Below are positions 14,703 through 23,235 of a stretch of 33,616 nucleotides of DNA, piece after piece. The DNA comes from Acidobacteriota bacterium. GTDB taxonomy: Bacteria > Acidobacteriota > Blastocatellia > Pyrinomonadales > Pyrinomonadaceae. Under the pieces are notes generated by a model that was not told the DNA's origin, searched no databases, and saw nothing but the letters and a program-made list of their open reading frames with translations. Positions within the stretch are counted from its first letter, which is position 1. Each line of letters begins with the position of its first letter. Location of the stretch: NCBI GenBank assembly GCA_003222895.1, contig QHXI01000092.1, positions 1 through 33,616 on the forward strand, read 5' to 3'. Position numbers and translations under genes: made by a program.

Positions 14703-15095
14703 TTACAACTGCGCGATCATCTCAGCCGGATTCCAGTAGGCCCAGACGTTTTGAATCTTGCCATCCTGATTTACTTCGAACACATCGATGCCTTCGAATC
14801 TTACTTCCTTGCCGTTGGCGCTGGTTCCCTTCCCCGTCCACTTCACCGCCGCGCCGTTGCCGGCCACAAAAATCGATTCCTCGGTTAGCCCGACGCTCTT
14901 AAAGTTCTTGCAGATTGAACTCAGGAATTCTCGGATCCCGTCGCGGCCGGCGATCGACGGCGTACCCATCGGATCGCACGTAGTTCCGTCTTCGGCAAAA
15001 GTGTTGGCGAACGCATCTGCGTCCATTGCGCGAATCGCCAAAAAGTAAGCGCGCACTGCGCGTGAAATTTTGTCAGCTGAAATTTGTTCGGTCAT
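14703..15095 (-). CDS. SnoaL/NTF2-like protein
   Basis: The 130-residue product has the cone-shaped SnoaL/NTF2 fold signature. A first helix (ISRAVRAYFLAIRAMDADAFANTF) leads to AEDGTTCDPMGTPSIAGRDGIREFL, and the strands VKWTGKGTSANGKEVRFEGIDVFEV and GKIQNVWAYWNPAEM follow. Members are small isomerases, hydrolases or binding proteins; no catalytic pair can be assigned confidently here. The ATG at 15093-15095 is chosen because GGAGG lies 4 bases upstream; the TTG immediately before it fits less well. It follows the acyl-CoA ligase on the same strand, with a twin-hairpin repeat in between that might attenuate readthrough. Confidence 0.82.
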   Translation of the reverse strand: MTEQISADKISRAVRAYFLAIRAMDADAFANTFAEDGTTCDPMGTPSIAGRDGIREFLSSICKNFKSVGLTEESIFVAGNGAAVKWTGKGTSANGKEVRFEGIDVFEVNQDGKIQNVWAYWNPAEMIAQL

Positions 15096-15107
15096 CAAAC
15101 CTCCAAT

Positions 15108-15160
15108 GTTTAGAGGCGGCCTACCGGCCGCCCCCGTCGGGCAGTAGCCCGACTCTAAAC
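15108..15160. repeat. 53-bp miniature inverted repeat with twin hairpins
   Basis: The ends GTTTAGAG (15108-15115) and CTCTAAAC (15153-15160) are inverted copies. Between them are two perfect 7-bp hairpins with 4-base loops: GGCGGCC-TACC-GGCCGCC (15115-15132) and GTCGGGC-AGTA-GCCCGAC (15136-15153). The ligase gene's stop codon (TAG on the minus strand) lies inside the right end. An element at 16905-16970 has the same plan with GTTAAGA ends. Confidence 0.75.
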
Positions 15161-16735
15161 AACCTTGGCAGACGCGTGTTTGGCTCTTTCCTTTTCAACC
15201 AGCACTCGCCGCAGAATCTTACCTGAAAGTGATTTTGGGATCTGCGCGATGAACTCGACCTCGCGAATCTTTTTGTGCGGAGCCACACGCGCCGCGACAA
15301 ATTCCATGATCGCCTGCGCTGAAGTGTCGGCCTTGGTAACAATGAATGCCTTCGGCACTTCGCCGGCTTCGTCGTCACGACACGGAATGACGGCAGCGTC
15401 CGCTACCGCGGGATGCGTCAGCAGAACCGCTTCGAGCTCAGCCGGCGCAACCTGAAAACCTTTATACTTAATCAGCTCTTTCACGCGATCGACGATGAAG
15501 AAATGCCCGTCTTCGTCGGCATATCCAATGTCGCCGGTGTGCAGCCAGCCATCTTCATCAACCGTGCGCGCGGTTGCTTCCGGATTGTTCAGATAGCCCT
15601 TCATGTTCTGCGGCCCGCGCACGCAGACTTCACCTTCCTGATTTGGACCAAGCTCTTCGCCACTCGCCGCATCGACGAGCTTGCATTCCGTGTTTGGCGC
15701 CGGCGTTCCGACCGATCCGAGTTTCATCTTCGCAGGATCGGCGGGACTGCTGTGCGTCACCGGACTCGTCTCGGTCATGCCGTAGCCCTGACGAATTCCG
15801 CAGCCGATGCGCTTCATGCATTCACTGGAAAGATCCGGTCCCAGGGGTGCTGCGCCTGAGAAGATCATTTTCAAACTGCTCAGATCGTAATTGTCAATCA
15901 GCGGATCTTTCGTGAGTTTCAAAACGATCGGCGGCACGATGTGCGAGAGCGTCACGCGATACTTCTGAATCAACTCGAGAAATTGTTTCAGATCAAAGCG
16001 CGGCATGATCACGATCGTCGCGCCCAGATGCAGCCCCATGTTCAGCACAACCACCAGACCATAAATGTGAAACAGTGGCAGCACGCACAACAGCGTGTCT
16101 TCGCAATGAAAGTAATCGAGCCCGTCCATCTGGCACATGTTCGCGACCAGGTTGTAGTGAGTAAGCATCACGCCCTTTGGCAAGCCGGTCGTGCCGCTCG
16201 AATAAGGCAGCGCAACTAGATCATTCTTCGGATCGATCTCGACGCGCGGAACCTCGCCGTCACTCTCGAGCAACGCCGCGAACGGCGTGGCGCCTTCGGC
16301 TTCACCAAAAACGAACAGCTCTTCGATCTTCGATTCCTTTACCGCCGCGCGCGCTTTGTCGATACATGGCGATGCTGCTATCAGAAATCTTGCGCCCGCG
16401 TCCTTCAATTGAAACGCAGCTTCTTCAGCCGTGTAGAGCGGATTCAGCGTCGTGTTGATGCCGCCGAGCATCGCCACCGCATGAAAGATCACCCCGTACT
16501 CGAGACAATTCGTGCTGAAGATCGCGAACACGTCGCCCTTCTTAAAGCCTCTGCTGGCGAGACTGGCGGCGACCCGCCGCACCGCGTTTTCAAATTCCGC
16601 GTACGTCAAGGCGTAACCACTCGGCCCATCGATCAGGGCTGGTTTGTCTTTGAAATCGCTGATCGAACTGAAGATGAAGTCGGTGAGCGAAACCTCGGGG
16701 ATCTCGACGTCAGGATTTGGGCCGCTAAAAATCAT
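15155..16735 (-). CDS. Acyl-CoA synthetase, 4-coumarate-CoA ligase-like
   Basis: This adenylate-forming enzyme activates a carboxylic acid with ATP and joins it to coenzyme A. The P-loop YSSGTTGLPKGVM (178-190), the GYGMTETSP core, the hinge and ribose-binding GWLHTGDIGYADEDGHFFIVDR, KYKGFQVAPAELE, and the C-terminal catalytic Lys in PKSLSGKILRRVL are all intact. Length (526) is normal. Closest in pattern to 4-coumarate or medium-chain acyl ligases; the acid is not predictable by eye. The ATG has only a weak AAGA ribosome site, and a REP-like composite repeat begins 12 bases upstream of it. The last codons and stop lie in the 15108-15160 repeat. The SnoaL-like gene follows on the same strand. 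Confidence 0.93.
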   Translation of the reverse strand: MIFSGPNPDVEIPEVSLTDFIFSSISDFKDKPALIDGPSGYALTYAEFENAVRRVAASLASRGFKKGDVFAIFSTNCLEYGVIFHAVAMLGGINTTLNPLYTAEEAAFQLKDAGARFLIAASPCIDKARAAVKESKIEELFVFGEAEGATPFAALLESDGEVPRVEIDPKNDLVALPYSSGTTGLPKGVMLTHYNLVANMCQMDGLDYFHCEDTLLCVLPLFHIYGLVVVLNMGLHLGATIVIMPRFDLKQFLELIQKYRVTLSHIVPPIVLKLTKDPLIDNYDLSSLKMIFSGAAPLGPDLSSECMKRIGCGIRQGYGMTETSPVTHSSPADPAKMKLGSVGTPAPNTECKLVDAASGEELGPNQEGEVCVRGPQNMKGYLNNPEATARTVDEDGWLHTGDIGYADEDGHFFIVDRVKELIKYKGFQVAPAELEAVLLTHPAVADAAVIPCRDDEAGEVPKAFIVTKADTSAQAIMEFVAARVAPHKKIREVEFIAQIPKSLSGKILRRVLVEKERAKHASAKVV

Positions 16736-16746
16736 TCTTGTCGATT

Positions 16747-16888
16747 CGCTCCGTAGGAGCGCGATGTTTATAGCCTACGGCATGTCCTTTGAGCAACCGC
16801 ATAGTCAAGAGCGCATTCGCGCTCCTGACTATGCGAGATTCTTTTTGCGCGCCTTATCTATAAACATTCCGCTCCTGACGGAGCTTCG
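16747..16888. repeat. Second REP-like composite with an inner 17-bp hairpin
   Basis: Outer arms lie at 16747-16773 and 16858-16888. They are inverted copies of the CTCCGTAGGAGCG palindrome followed by ATGTTTATAG. Between them, 16798-16814 pairs with 16819-16835 (arm CGCATAGTCAAGAGCGC, one mismatch) around a 4-base loop, followed by a CTTTTT run. This matches the plan of the element at 5965-6110 with a different inner hairpin. It fills the space between the divergent ligase and ATP-grasp genes. Confidence 0.75.
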
Positions 16889-16904
16889 TTGTATAGTGTC
16901 GCGC

Positions 16905-16970
16905 GTTAAGAGTTCAAGCGTCCCAGCTTGTATTTCGACAGCGTGCGAGCCTGCAGGCTGAAGTCTTAAC
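16905..16970. repeat. 66-bp miniature inverted repeat with GTTAAGA ends
   Basis: The end GTTAAGAGTT (16905-16914) matches the inverted right end (reading GTTAAGACTT on the minus strand) at 9 of 10 bases. Inside are CAAGC-GTCCCA-GCTTG (16915-16930) and an AGCCTGCAGGCT palindrome (16948-16959). It ends 7 bases before the start of the ATP-grasp gene, so it forms most of that gene's leader. Confidence 0.6.
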
Positions 16971-16977
16971 ATCACGA

Positions 16978-18189
16978 ATGCAATCTCCGCTCAACATCAT
17001 TTGCTTCGCGACGTTCTTCAAAGGCGGCGATTTCATGCGCGAATGTAAAGCGCGGAAATGTAACGTCATGCTGGTCACGAAAGAAAAGATGCTGGATGAA
17101 AATTGGCCGCGCGAGTCGTTGGATGAAGTCTTCGCCCTCCCGAACGATGCGCCGGTTGAGTTATTTCTCGATCTGGTAAGTCACATCGGCAAGACAAACA
17201 AACCGGATCGAATCGTCGCGCTGGAAGAATTCGACGTCGTGATTGCCGCGCTGGCGCGCGAGCATCTTTGCTTGCCGGGCATGAGCAGCTCGACCGCAAA
17301 GACCTTTCGCGACAAGTACGCGATGGCAATGCGAGCGCGCGATGCCGGGCTAACGGTTCCCGATTTCGTTCCCGCCATCAATAACGAAGAGATTCGCGCG
17401 TACCTCGAACGAGTGCCGGCGCCGTGGGTGATGAAACCGCGGTCGGATGTTTCGGCGATCGGCATTCGCAAACTCGATAATGCGGATGAGGTCTGGGCGA
17501 CGATCGACGAACTAAACAATCGCGACGCTTTGCGGCAACGCGCTTCGTATCACGTGCTCGCGCGCTTTATTCCCGGCGAAGTCTTTCACGTTGATTCGCT
17601 GGTCGCTGACGGGCGCGTCGTTTTCGCCGGCGTGAACAAGTATGGCCGTCCGCCTTTGCAGGTTGCGCACGGCGGCGGCGCTTACATCTCGCAGACCGTT
17701 CCGTATGACTCGGCTGACAGAAAGAAGCTGACCGAGATCAATCGTCGATTGATCAAGTCCATGGAAATGCACACCGGCGCAACCCACGCTGAGTTTATCA
17801 AGAGCGATGCCGACGGTGATTTTTATTTTCTCGAAATCGCGGCGCGGGTTGGCGGCGCGTACATCGCTGATGTTTTGGAAGCCGCATCGGGAATCAATCT
17901 TTGGCGTGAGTGGGCCAGGATGGAAGTTGGCGGCGACAATGATTCGCGCCGGCTGCGTCCACGGCGCGAGCACGCGGGAATCATCCTTTCGCTCGCGCGT
18001 CAGGAATTTCCCGATACGAGCTCGTATGACGACGACGAAATCGTCTATCGTGTAAAGAAGAAGCACCACGCCGGCTTGATCGTTCGATCTAAAAATCACG
18101 ATCGGGTAAGCGAGTTGCTAAACAGTTACGGGGAGCGCTTCCAAAACGATTTCATTGCGGTGCTGCCGCCGTTGGAACGCCCAGAGTAA
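16978..18189 (+). CDS. ATP-grasp domain ligase
   Basis: The 403-residue protein has the three ATP-grasp parts. There is a Rossmann-like N-domain (residues 1-100), then KTFRDKYAMAMRARDAGLTVPDFV leading into WVMKPRSDVSAIGIRKL for ATP binding. The C-terminal lobe has PGEVFHVDSLVADGRVVFAG and the metal-binding DFYFLEIAARVGGAYI. Such enzymes couple ATP hydrolysis to joining a carboxylate to an amine through an acyl phosphate; relatives include carnosine synthase-like and dipeptide ligases. The substrate is not evident. The ATG has no clear Shine-Dalgarno sequence because a miniature repeat ends 7 bases upstream. The methyltransferase gene follows 95 bases later on the same strand and may be a partner. 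Confidence 0.88.
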   Translation: MQSPLNIICFATFFKGGDFMRECKARKCNVMLVTKEKMLDENWPRESLDEVFALPNDAPVELFLDLVSHIGKTNKPDRIVALEEFDVVIAALAREHLCLPGMSSSTAKTFRDKYAMAMRARDAGLTVPDFVPAINNEEIRAYLERVPAPWVMKPRSDVSAIGIRKLDNADEVWATIDELNNRDALRQRASYHVLARFIPGEVFHVDSLVADGRVVFAGVNKYGRPPLQVAHGGGAYISQTVPYDSADRKKLTEINRRLIKSMEMHTGATHAEFIKSDADGDFYFLEIAARVGGAYIADVLEAASGINLWREWARMEVGGDNDSRRLRPRREHAGIILSLARQEFPDTSSYDDDEIVYRVKKKHHAGLIVRSKNHDRVSELLNSYGERFQNDFIAVLPPLERPE

Positions 18190-18284
18190 GAACATTGAAG
18201 GAGGCAATCACGGAAACGTCGGTGTGAATCACAATTTCGCTTCTTATCCGCGAAGATCCGCGTTAATTTACTGCTAACTAATAT

Positions 18285-19073
18285 ATGGTCGGAATCCCAA
18301 CCAACTGGTTCGAAGATTTCTTTCACGGCATCACGCTCGATTTGTGGCGGAAAGCGATTCCAAAAGAAAAGACGAAAGCCGAGGCTGACTTTCTAATCAA
18401 AGTTCTGAGTTGCGGGCCCGGCGCACACGTGCTCGATGTGCCGTGCGGAAACGGACGGCTGTCCTTTGCCTTGGCGAAGCACGGATATCAAATTACAGGA
18501 GTCGATCTCTCTGAGGAGTTTATTTACGAAGCGCGCTCAATGAGTACCGATCTCGCCAAAGATCAACCGGCCGTTACCGCAGGCGGTTCTGACTCGATTC
18601 GGTTCGTCCTCGGTGACATGCGCCGTATCGAAGGCGAATCGATTTATGATGGCGCGTACTGCTTCGGCAACAGTTTCGGATTTATGCAGCACGTCGACAT
18701 GGAAAAGTTTTTGGCCGGCGTTGCGCGCGCGTTGAAACCGGGATCGCGTTTCATCCTTGAGACGGGAATGGCTGCCGAGTCGATTCTGCCTGACTTTGAA
18801 GAGCAGAGTTCACACGAAATCGGCGACATCGTGATGACCGTGAAAGAGAGATACCTGGCCACCGAAAGCTGCATCGACAGCGAATACATTTTCGAGCGCG
18901 ACGGTAAGAAAGAATCACGTTTCGCCAAGCACTGGATTTACACGACGGCCGAGATTCAAAGGATGCTCGAACGCGCGGGGTTTGCAGTGCTCGACACTTA
19001 CGGTTCTTTGAAATTCGAACCGTACAAGCTCGCTTCGGAGGAATTGTTTGTGGTGACAGAAGCCCGAACTTGA
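18285..19073 (+). CDS. Class I SAM-dependent methyltransferase
   Basis: The 262-residue product has the Rossmann-fold methyltransferase motifs: motif I HVLDVPCGNGRLSF (48-61), GVDLSEEFI as the acidic loop after strand 2, RFVLGDMRRI for motif II, and AYCFGNSFGFMQ with RALKPGSRFILETGMA for the later strands. It is a class I, methyltransf_11/25-like enzyme; the acceptor is unknown. The ATG (18285) lacks a ribosome site, and a GAAGGAGG 80 bases upstream at about 18199 is not placed for any frame, so the start is tentative. It follows an ATP-grasp ligase on the same strand, which may indicate a short biosynthetic pair. Confidence 0.87.
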   Translation: MVGIPTNWFEDFFHGITLDLWRKAIPKEKTKAEADFLIKVLSCGPGAHVLDVPCGNGRLSFALAKHGYQITGVDLSEEFIYEARSMSTDLAKDQPAVTAGGSDSIRFVLGDMRRIEGESIYDGAYCFGNSFGFMQHVDMEKFLAGVARALKPGSRFILETGMAAESILPDFEEQSSHEIGDIVMTVKERYLATESCIDSEYIFERDGKKESRFAKHWIYTTAEIQRMLERAGFAVLDTYGSLKFEPYKLASEELFVVTEART

Positions 19074-19084
19074 TGCGGCTACTT

Positions 19085-19206
19085 GTCAGAACCGGGAGCG
19101 GTAGCGACCGGATCAAAAAGTCGTCATGGGAACTAGTCAAAACTCAAGTTTGTTTCATCGGGCGAAAGAGGCTCGCTGATCCGGTCGCTATCGCTCACGG
19201 TTCCGA
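19085..19206. repeat. Inverted-repeat element of the GGTAGCGACCGGATC family
   Basis: The left arm 19085-19115 and the right arm 19177-19206 are inverted copies of about 30 bases with roughly three mismatches (core AGCGGTAGCGACCGGATCA). They flank about 60 bases with no gene. Single, direct copies of the same family lie at 4648-4725. The right arm supplies the last codons and stop of the DUF2071 gene, and the left arm begins 11 bases after the methyltransferase stop. Confidence 0.7.
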
Positions 19207-20016
19207 AACCTTCCGCAGCGGCCAAATATCTACCGCGATCGACTCCGCATAATGAAGCAGCGGTTGTCCGTGCGGCTGCGGAATTCCGAGCGATTCGATC
19301 ATCGTCGAGCGAAGCGAGTCAACGGTCGCGCTTTGCAGCGGCCACGGTTCATGAAGAATCCGCGAACGGTAAATCTGATTTCGGTGAAATGAATACAGAC
19401 AATATCGCTCAGTGAGAAAGAATTCGAGTGAGCCGGGAACAGATTCCCTCAGAGCCTGACCAATACTCCAACGAATATCCAGTTCCGCGCGCGGAAGAAG
19501 CTGAAATCGATCGGGATCAAAGTTCGCCGCGTACCCCGCGCGATCCGCTGCGAAGAACTTTCCGTAAGTCATCGAATCTTGTCGCACTGATGAGTAATCG
19601 ATGCGATTAGCCTTCTGCACCAGCTTCATCTCAGCATTGAAATATGGAAGATGATAGAACGCGCGCGCCCCCCACACTGCCAAACTATTCACGGCGTCCA
19701 GCGAGAAGAACCAAACGCCGGGAACCCCATTAAAGTAAACGTAGGTGCGCACGTTCAATTCGTGAAACGCACTCGTACCGGGAATCGCCGGCAGGAAAGA
19801 CGCGCGGATTCCCCACATCGTGAAAGGCACGACACCGATCCAGGCCTTGCCCTCAAACGTGTCGATTGATAATTGTGCTGGGATCAGAGGACGAAGATCT
19901 TTCGCGTCGATGGCCCAATGCATAAACAGAAGCTTGCCCCAGTTCTGATGCATCAGCGGCAAGCCAACGGGGCGCTGTCGAATAGTTAAACGATCTTCTA
20001 TCGAAGGGTCGCTCAA
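19195..20016 (-). CDS. DUF2071 (YqjF-like) protein
   Basis: The 273-residue product matches the DUF2071 family, whose fold resembles acetoacetate decarboxylase. The segments MHQNWGKLLFMHWAIDAKDLRPLIPA, FEGKAWIGVVPFTMWGI, NVRTYVYFNGVPGVWFFSLDA and FHRNQIYRSRILHEPWPLQSA are characteristic. No enzymatic activity is established for the family. The start is a TTG at 20014-20016; the only later ATG would remove the conserved RPVGLPLMHQNW lead-in, so TTG is preferred despite a poor ribosome site. The C-terminus (SEP and stop) is encoded inside an inverted repeat, so the original end may have been replaced. Confidence 0.88.
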   Translation of the reverse strand: MSDPSIEDRLTIRQRPVGLPLMHQNWGKLLFMHWAIDAKDLRPLIPAQLSIDTFEGKAWIGVVPFTMWGIRASFLPAIPGTSAFHELNVRTYVYFNGVPGVWFFSLDAVNSLAVWGARAFYHLPYFNAEMKLVQKANRIDYSSVRQDSMTYGKFFAADRAGYAANFDPDRFQLLPRAELDIRWSIGQALRESVPGSLEFFLTERYCLYSFHRNQIYRSRILHEPWPLQSATVDSLRSTMIESLGIPQPHGQPLLHYAESIAVDIWPLRKVSEP

Positions 20017-20025
20017 GTTTTTGAT

Positions 20026-20487
20026 TTATTGGTTTACCACCGGATCGCTCGGCCCAGCTCCCCGATCCGCGTTGACATGAATCTGATCAGACTTCGAATC
20101 GACGTAGAAATGCTTTTCGCGGTAATCAGAATCGATCGGATCCGCCGCCAATGTATACGAAGTCGCGGAGCCCATCGGTTTGTCGGCAAGAGACAATGTA
20201 AGAATATAACCATCGGCAACCGGCGGCGTGCCCGCGAACTTCGAACTCAGCATCTTTTCGCTCACCAGATGATCGAATGTACCGAACGTCCGGTTGTGCG
20301 TGTTGAAGTATTGAGTCTCGACGGCGGCGATTGTCTTTAGATTTTGGATTGTGGCCGCTTCATTGCCGGCGCGCGTCGCGGCTCTCCAACCGTAAACGGC
20401 GGCGCCTGTGATAAATCCAACCAAAACAAGCACGACGACAGCAGCTATGGCCAGGCCGATTACGACCTTTTGTGTTTTGGTGGACAT
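20026..20487 (-). CDS. Single-span membrane protein, pseudopilin-like
   Basis: The 153-residue protein has one N-terminal span (about residues 8-32). The globular part begins GNEAATIQNLKTIAAVETQYFNTHNRTFGTFDHLVSE, which resembles the N-terminal helix and first loop of type IV pilin-like or pseudopilin proteins in Acidobacteriota. There is no canonical prepilin peptidase site (G/FTLxE), so it is not a standard pilin. The rest is beta-rich (DGYILTLSLADKP, KHFYVDSKSDQIHVNADRG). ATG start with an AGGTGA upstream. It follows the gene at 20507-20974 by 19 bases on the same strand, so the two probably share a transcript. Function unknown. Confidence 0.7.
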   Translation of the reverse strand: MSTKTQKVVIGLAIAAVVVLVLVGFITGAAVYGWRAATRAGNEAATIQNLKTIAAVETQYFNTHNRTFGTFDHLVSEKMLSSKFAGTPPVADGYILTLSLADKPMGSATSYTLAADPIDSDYREKHFYVDSKSDQIHVNADRGAGPSDPVVNQ

Positions 20488-20506
20488 GAGGTCACCTGCG
20501 ATGTGA

Positions 20507-20974
20507 TCACTGACTGCTGTTCGAATTCACAATGGTCCGTCTGGGACCGTTCTCACAATAATCCTGCACCGGCTGGAATAATTGTTGGCAGTAACTGTCT
20601 TTTGAGAGATCGATGCGGGTGCATTGATCTCGACGCCACTTAGCGCTCTTTATGAATTCAGTTTTCTTGGGCACATCGCTGCAAAAGTTCGGCGTCGGCT
20701 TGCTTGCATCCAGGCACGTGCGCATGAAAATGGCGCTCGAAATTGCGCTCGCGAAACCCGGCTCTTTCTTGTAACGTGAGGTGCTTTCGTCGACGCAACC
20801 CTGGTTATCGGTTTTGCTGCCAAAGTCCTTGGCTTCCGTAACGACTTCTTTGGCGCGGGCCATCAACGCGTCTTTGTTGCGCATCCACCAAAAGACGCCC
20901 GCGCCGACGACACCAACAATCAGCAACACGATAATGATCGCGACGATGAGCAAAGCTTTAAGCCAACCTGGCAT
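20507..20974 (-). CDS. Single-span protein with Cys-rich exported domain
   Basis: The 155-residue protein has a strong N-terminal span (residues 5-30, LIVAIIIVLLIVGVVGAGVF). A helical stretch follows, then a domain with six cysteines in the second half (GCVDE, RTCLDA, NFCSDV, DQCTRID, SYCQQL, DYCENG). The even number and the outside position predicted from the span suggest disulfides. GGAGG lies 8 bases before the ATG. It is followed closely by another single-span gene on the same strand. I do not recognise a family. An inverted repeat (20998-21077) separates it from the S9 peptidase remnant. Confidence 0.7.
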   Translation of the reverse strand: MPGWLKALLIVAIIIVLLIVGVVGAGVFWWMRNKDALMARAKEVVTEAKDFGSKTDNQGCVDESTSRYKKEPGFASAISSAIFMRTCLDASKPTPNFCSDVPKKTEFIKSAKWRRDQCTRIDLSKDSYCQQLFQPVQDYCENGPRRTIVNSNSSQ

Positions 20975-20997
20975 GGGGAACCTCCAGACTAGTACGA

Positions 20998-21077
20998 GCC
21001 ACAGATGAACACAGATTTACACAGATAGAAAACGAAAAGCAGAATTTTTTCTGTGATCATCCGTGCCCATCTGTGGC
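20998..21077. repeat. CCACAGATG...CATCTGTGG inverted repeat
   Basis: GCCACAGATG (20998-21007) and CATCTGTGGC (21068-21077) are perfect inverted ends. Inside are further ACACAGAT units and, on the right, a related CTGTGATCATCCGTGCCCAT. This matches a widespread dispersed repeat seen in many bacterial genomes. It could fold as a hairpin and end the S9 peptidase transcript. Confidence 0.65.
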
Positions 21078-21085
21078 TGGCTGTC

Positions 21086-23019
21086 TTACTTCAAATGCTT
21101 ATCCAACCAATCAAACACTGTGTTGTGCCAGAAAGCTGAGTTCGCCGGCTTGGTAACCCAGTGACCTTCGTCAGGAAAATCGACGAGCTTTGATTCTACG
21201 CCCATGCGCTGCACGGCGGTGTAAAATTGCAAACCTTCGCCCTCGGGCACGCGATAGTCCAAACCATTTGTGATGATCAAAATCGGTGTCTTGAAGTTCT
21301 GCACGAACTTGTGCGGCGACCAGCGATCGTACATCGCCGGATTCGTCCAGGGTGTGCCTTTGAACTCCCATTCCGGAAACCAAAGCTCTTCGGTTACGCC
21401 ATACATTGCCGTCAGGTTGTAAACGCCGTCGTGTGAGACGAGCACCTGATAATGAAAACGCGGATCGTTGTTATGACCTTCGATCCAATCGATCATATAG
21501 CCGCCATAGCTCGCGCCGGCAGCGCCGATGCGGTTCTTATCGATGTAAGGTTGATTCGCCATCATCGCGACGCCGTTGCTGAGGTCGGTGAAAACTTTGC
21601 CGCCCCAATCTCCGGAAATATCTGCGACGAACTTTTGCCCGTAACCGGTCGAACCGCGCGGGTTCGGCAGAAACGCGACGTAACCATCGCCCGCATACAT
21701 CTGCGGATTCCAGCGATAACCCCAGTTGTCATTCCACGCGCCCTGGGGACCGCCGTGAATCAAGACCACCAGCGGATATTTTTTTCGTGGATTGAAGTTC
21801 GCGGGTTTCACGATCCAGCCCATCACTTTTGCGCCCAGCGCTCCGGTCCACGTGACTTCTTCCGCCGGCTGAAGTTTGAACGACGAGAGAAACGCGTCGT
21901 TCGTCGTCGTTAATGCCGTCACGCCGCTGCCATCAATATTCGCGCGATAGATTTCGCTCGGCTTCGCGGACGAGCTGCGCGAGAAAACAATCGTGCGGCC
22001 ATCGTCGGTGATATGAATGTCGCCATTGGCGCCTTCTCCGCTAACCACTTTTGTGATTGGTCCGCCGCTGACCGGAACCGAATAGATCGGACCGCGCCCA
22101 CGCTCTTCGGCGGTCAAGTAAATCGTCTTGCTGTCAGGACTGAACGTGAATTCATCAACCCACGAATCGAGAGACTCGCTCAAAGAAACCGCGCGATTAG
22201 TCTTACGATCGTAAAGCATCAAGCGAAAGCGATCGCTTTCGTATCCCGGTGTGACTTGCGAACGATACGCGATGAAGCGGCCGTCAGGCGAGAATTGCGG
22301 TGAGCCGTCGTATCCTTTGTTCGCGGATCAGGTGAGAAGGCATAATCGGTCGGTCCGCCGAGACTGAATGGCGGCGCGTCGTAATCGCCCGCCGTCATGT
22401 CTTTCGCTTCGCCGCCCGCCGACGAAACTACAAACACGTGTGTGCGCATGCCGTTCTTCCAGGATTTCCAGTGCCGATAAAGCAACCGCTCGGCGACGTG
22501 CGCTTTCACTTTGCTGCCCGCAACTTCCCCGGCGCGTCTCTTGTTGCACGCGTCGTCGTTACACTGCGGATAAATATCTGAAACGAATGCGAGCCACTTT
22601 CCATCAGGCGACCAAACGGGATCGCCCGCGCTGGTCGAGATCGTTGTGATCTTTTTCAACGCGCCATTCGACACATCAATGGTCCAAATCTGATCTTCGC
22701 CATCGCGACCGGAAATGAACGCCAGCTTCGCGCCATCAGGCGACCAGCGCGGCGTGGTCGAGGAATTTTCGTCGTTCGTCAATTGGCGCACTTCGCCGCC
22801 ACCGAGGGGCACCAGATAGATTTGCGTCGTGCTTTTGTTCGCGACTCTGTCGACGTCACTGATCGTGAATGCGACGAGATCGCCTTTTGGCGAGACCTGC
22901 GGATCGCCGACGCGACGAACTTTCAGGAGATCGTCAATCGTGAAGCGGCGCTCTTGCGCATGGACCAGCGCCGACAAAGCAAACAAACTGATAATCGAGA
23001 CAGCCAGGAAACGTTTCAT
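21086..23019 (-). pseudogene. S9 family peptidase (prolyl oligopeptidase type), broken by deletion and frameshift
   Basis: Two frames together make one S9C-type dipeptidyl/acylaminoacyl peptidase. The first (22219-23019) has a signal peptide (FLAVSIISLFALSALVHA) and the start of the beta propeller (PRWSPDGAKLAFISGRDGEDQIW). The second (21086 to about 22222) has the rest of the propeller and the hydrolase domain, with GASYGGYM (Ser), NGLDYRVPEGEG (Asp) and DEGHW (His). At the break, frame one reads YAFSPD and then shifts. The other frame resumes at KGYDGSPQFSPDGRFIAYR, and the ~30 residues normally between these parts are missing. So about 100 bp seem to be deleted out of frame near 22320. The catalytic part might still be made from an internal start, but lacks a signal peptide. 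Confidence 0.85.
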
Positions 23020-23235
23020 AATTACCTCTCAAGAGTTTTAGCAATTAAAGCGTGAACGTCATATTATCGCACTAAGCAATTTGTCGCGCAGGTGCCGGCC
23101 ATCTTGAACCGGCTCTAACAGGCAAACTCGAACCCTAAAACCTACTGTTTCGAACAACATCGTGCTACTCTGCGCCCGTAAGAATAGAGTGAAACTGCTC
23201 GTCGCCCTCGATGAGTCCTCAAAGGAGAAAGTTCA

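Noticed and set aside
17512-18099. Long minus-strand frame of 195 codons
   Set aside because: It lies wholly inside the ATP-grasp gene in antisense and shows no domain or membrane pattern.
18195-18284. GAAGGAGG and TCCGCGAAGATCCGCG before the methyltransferase as a regulatory element or small gene
   Set aside because: No start codon follows the GGAGG at a useful distance, and the CCGCG units look like a fragment of a common dispersed repeat.
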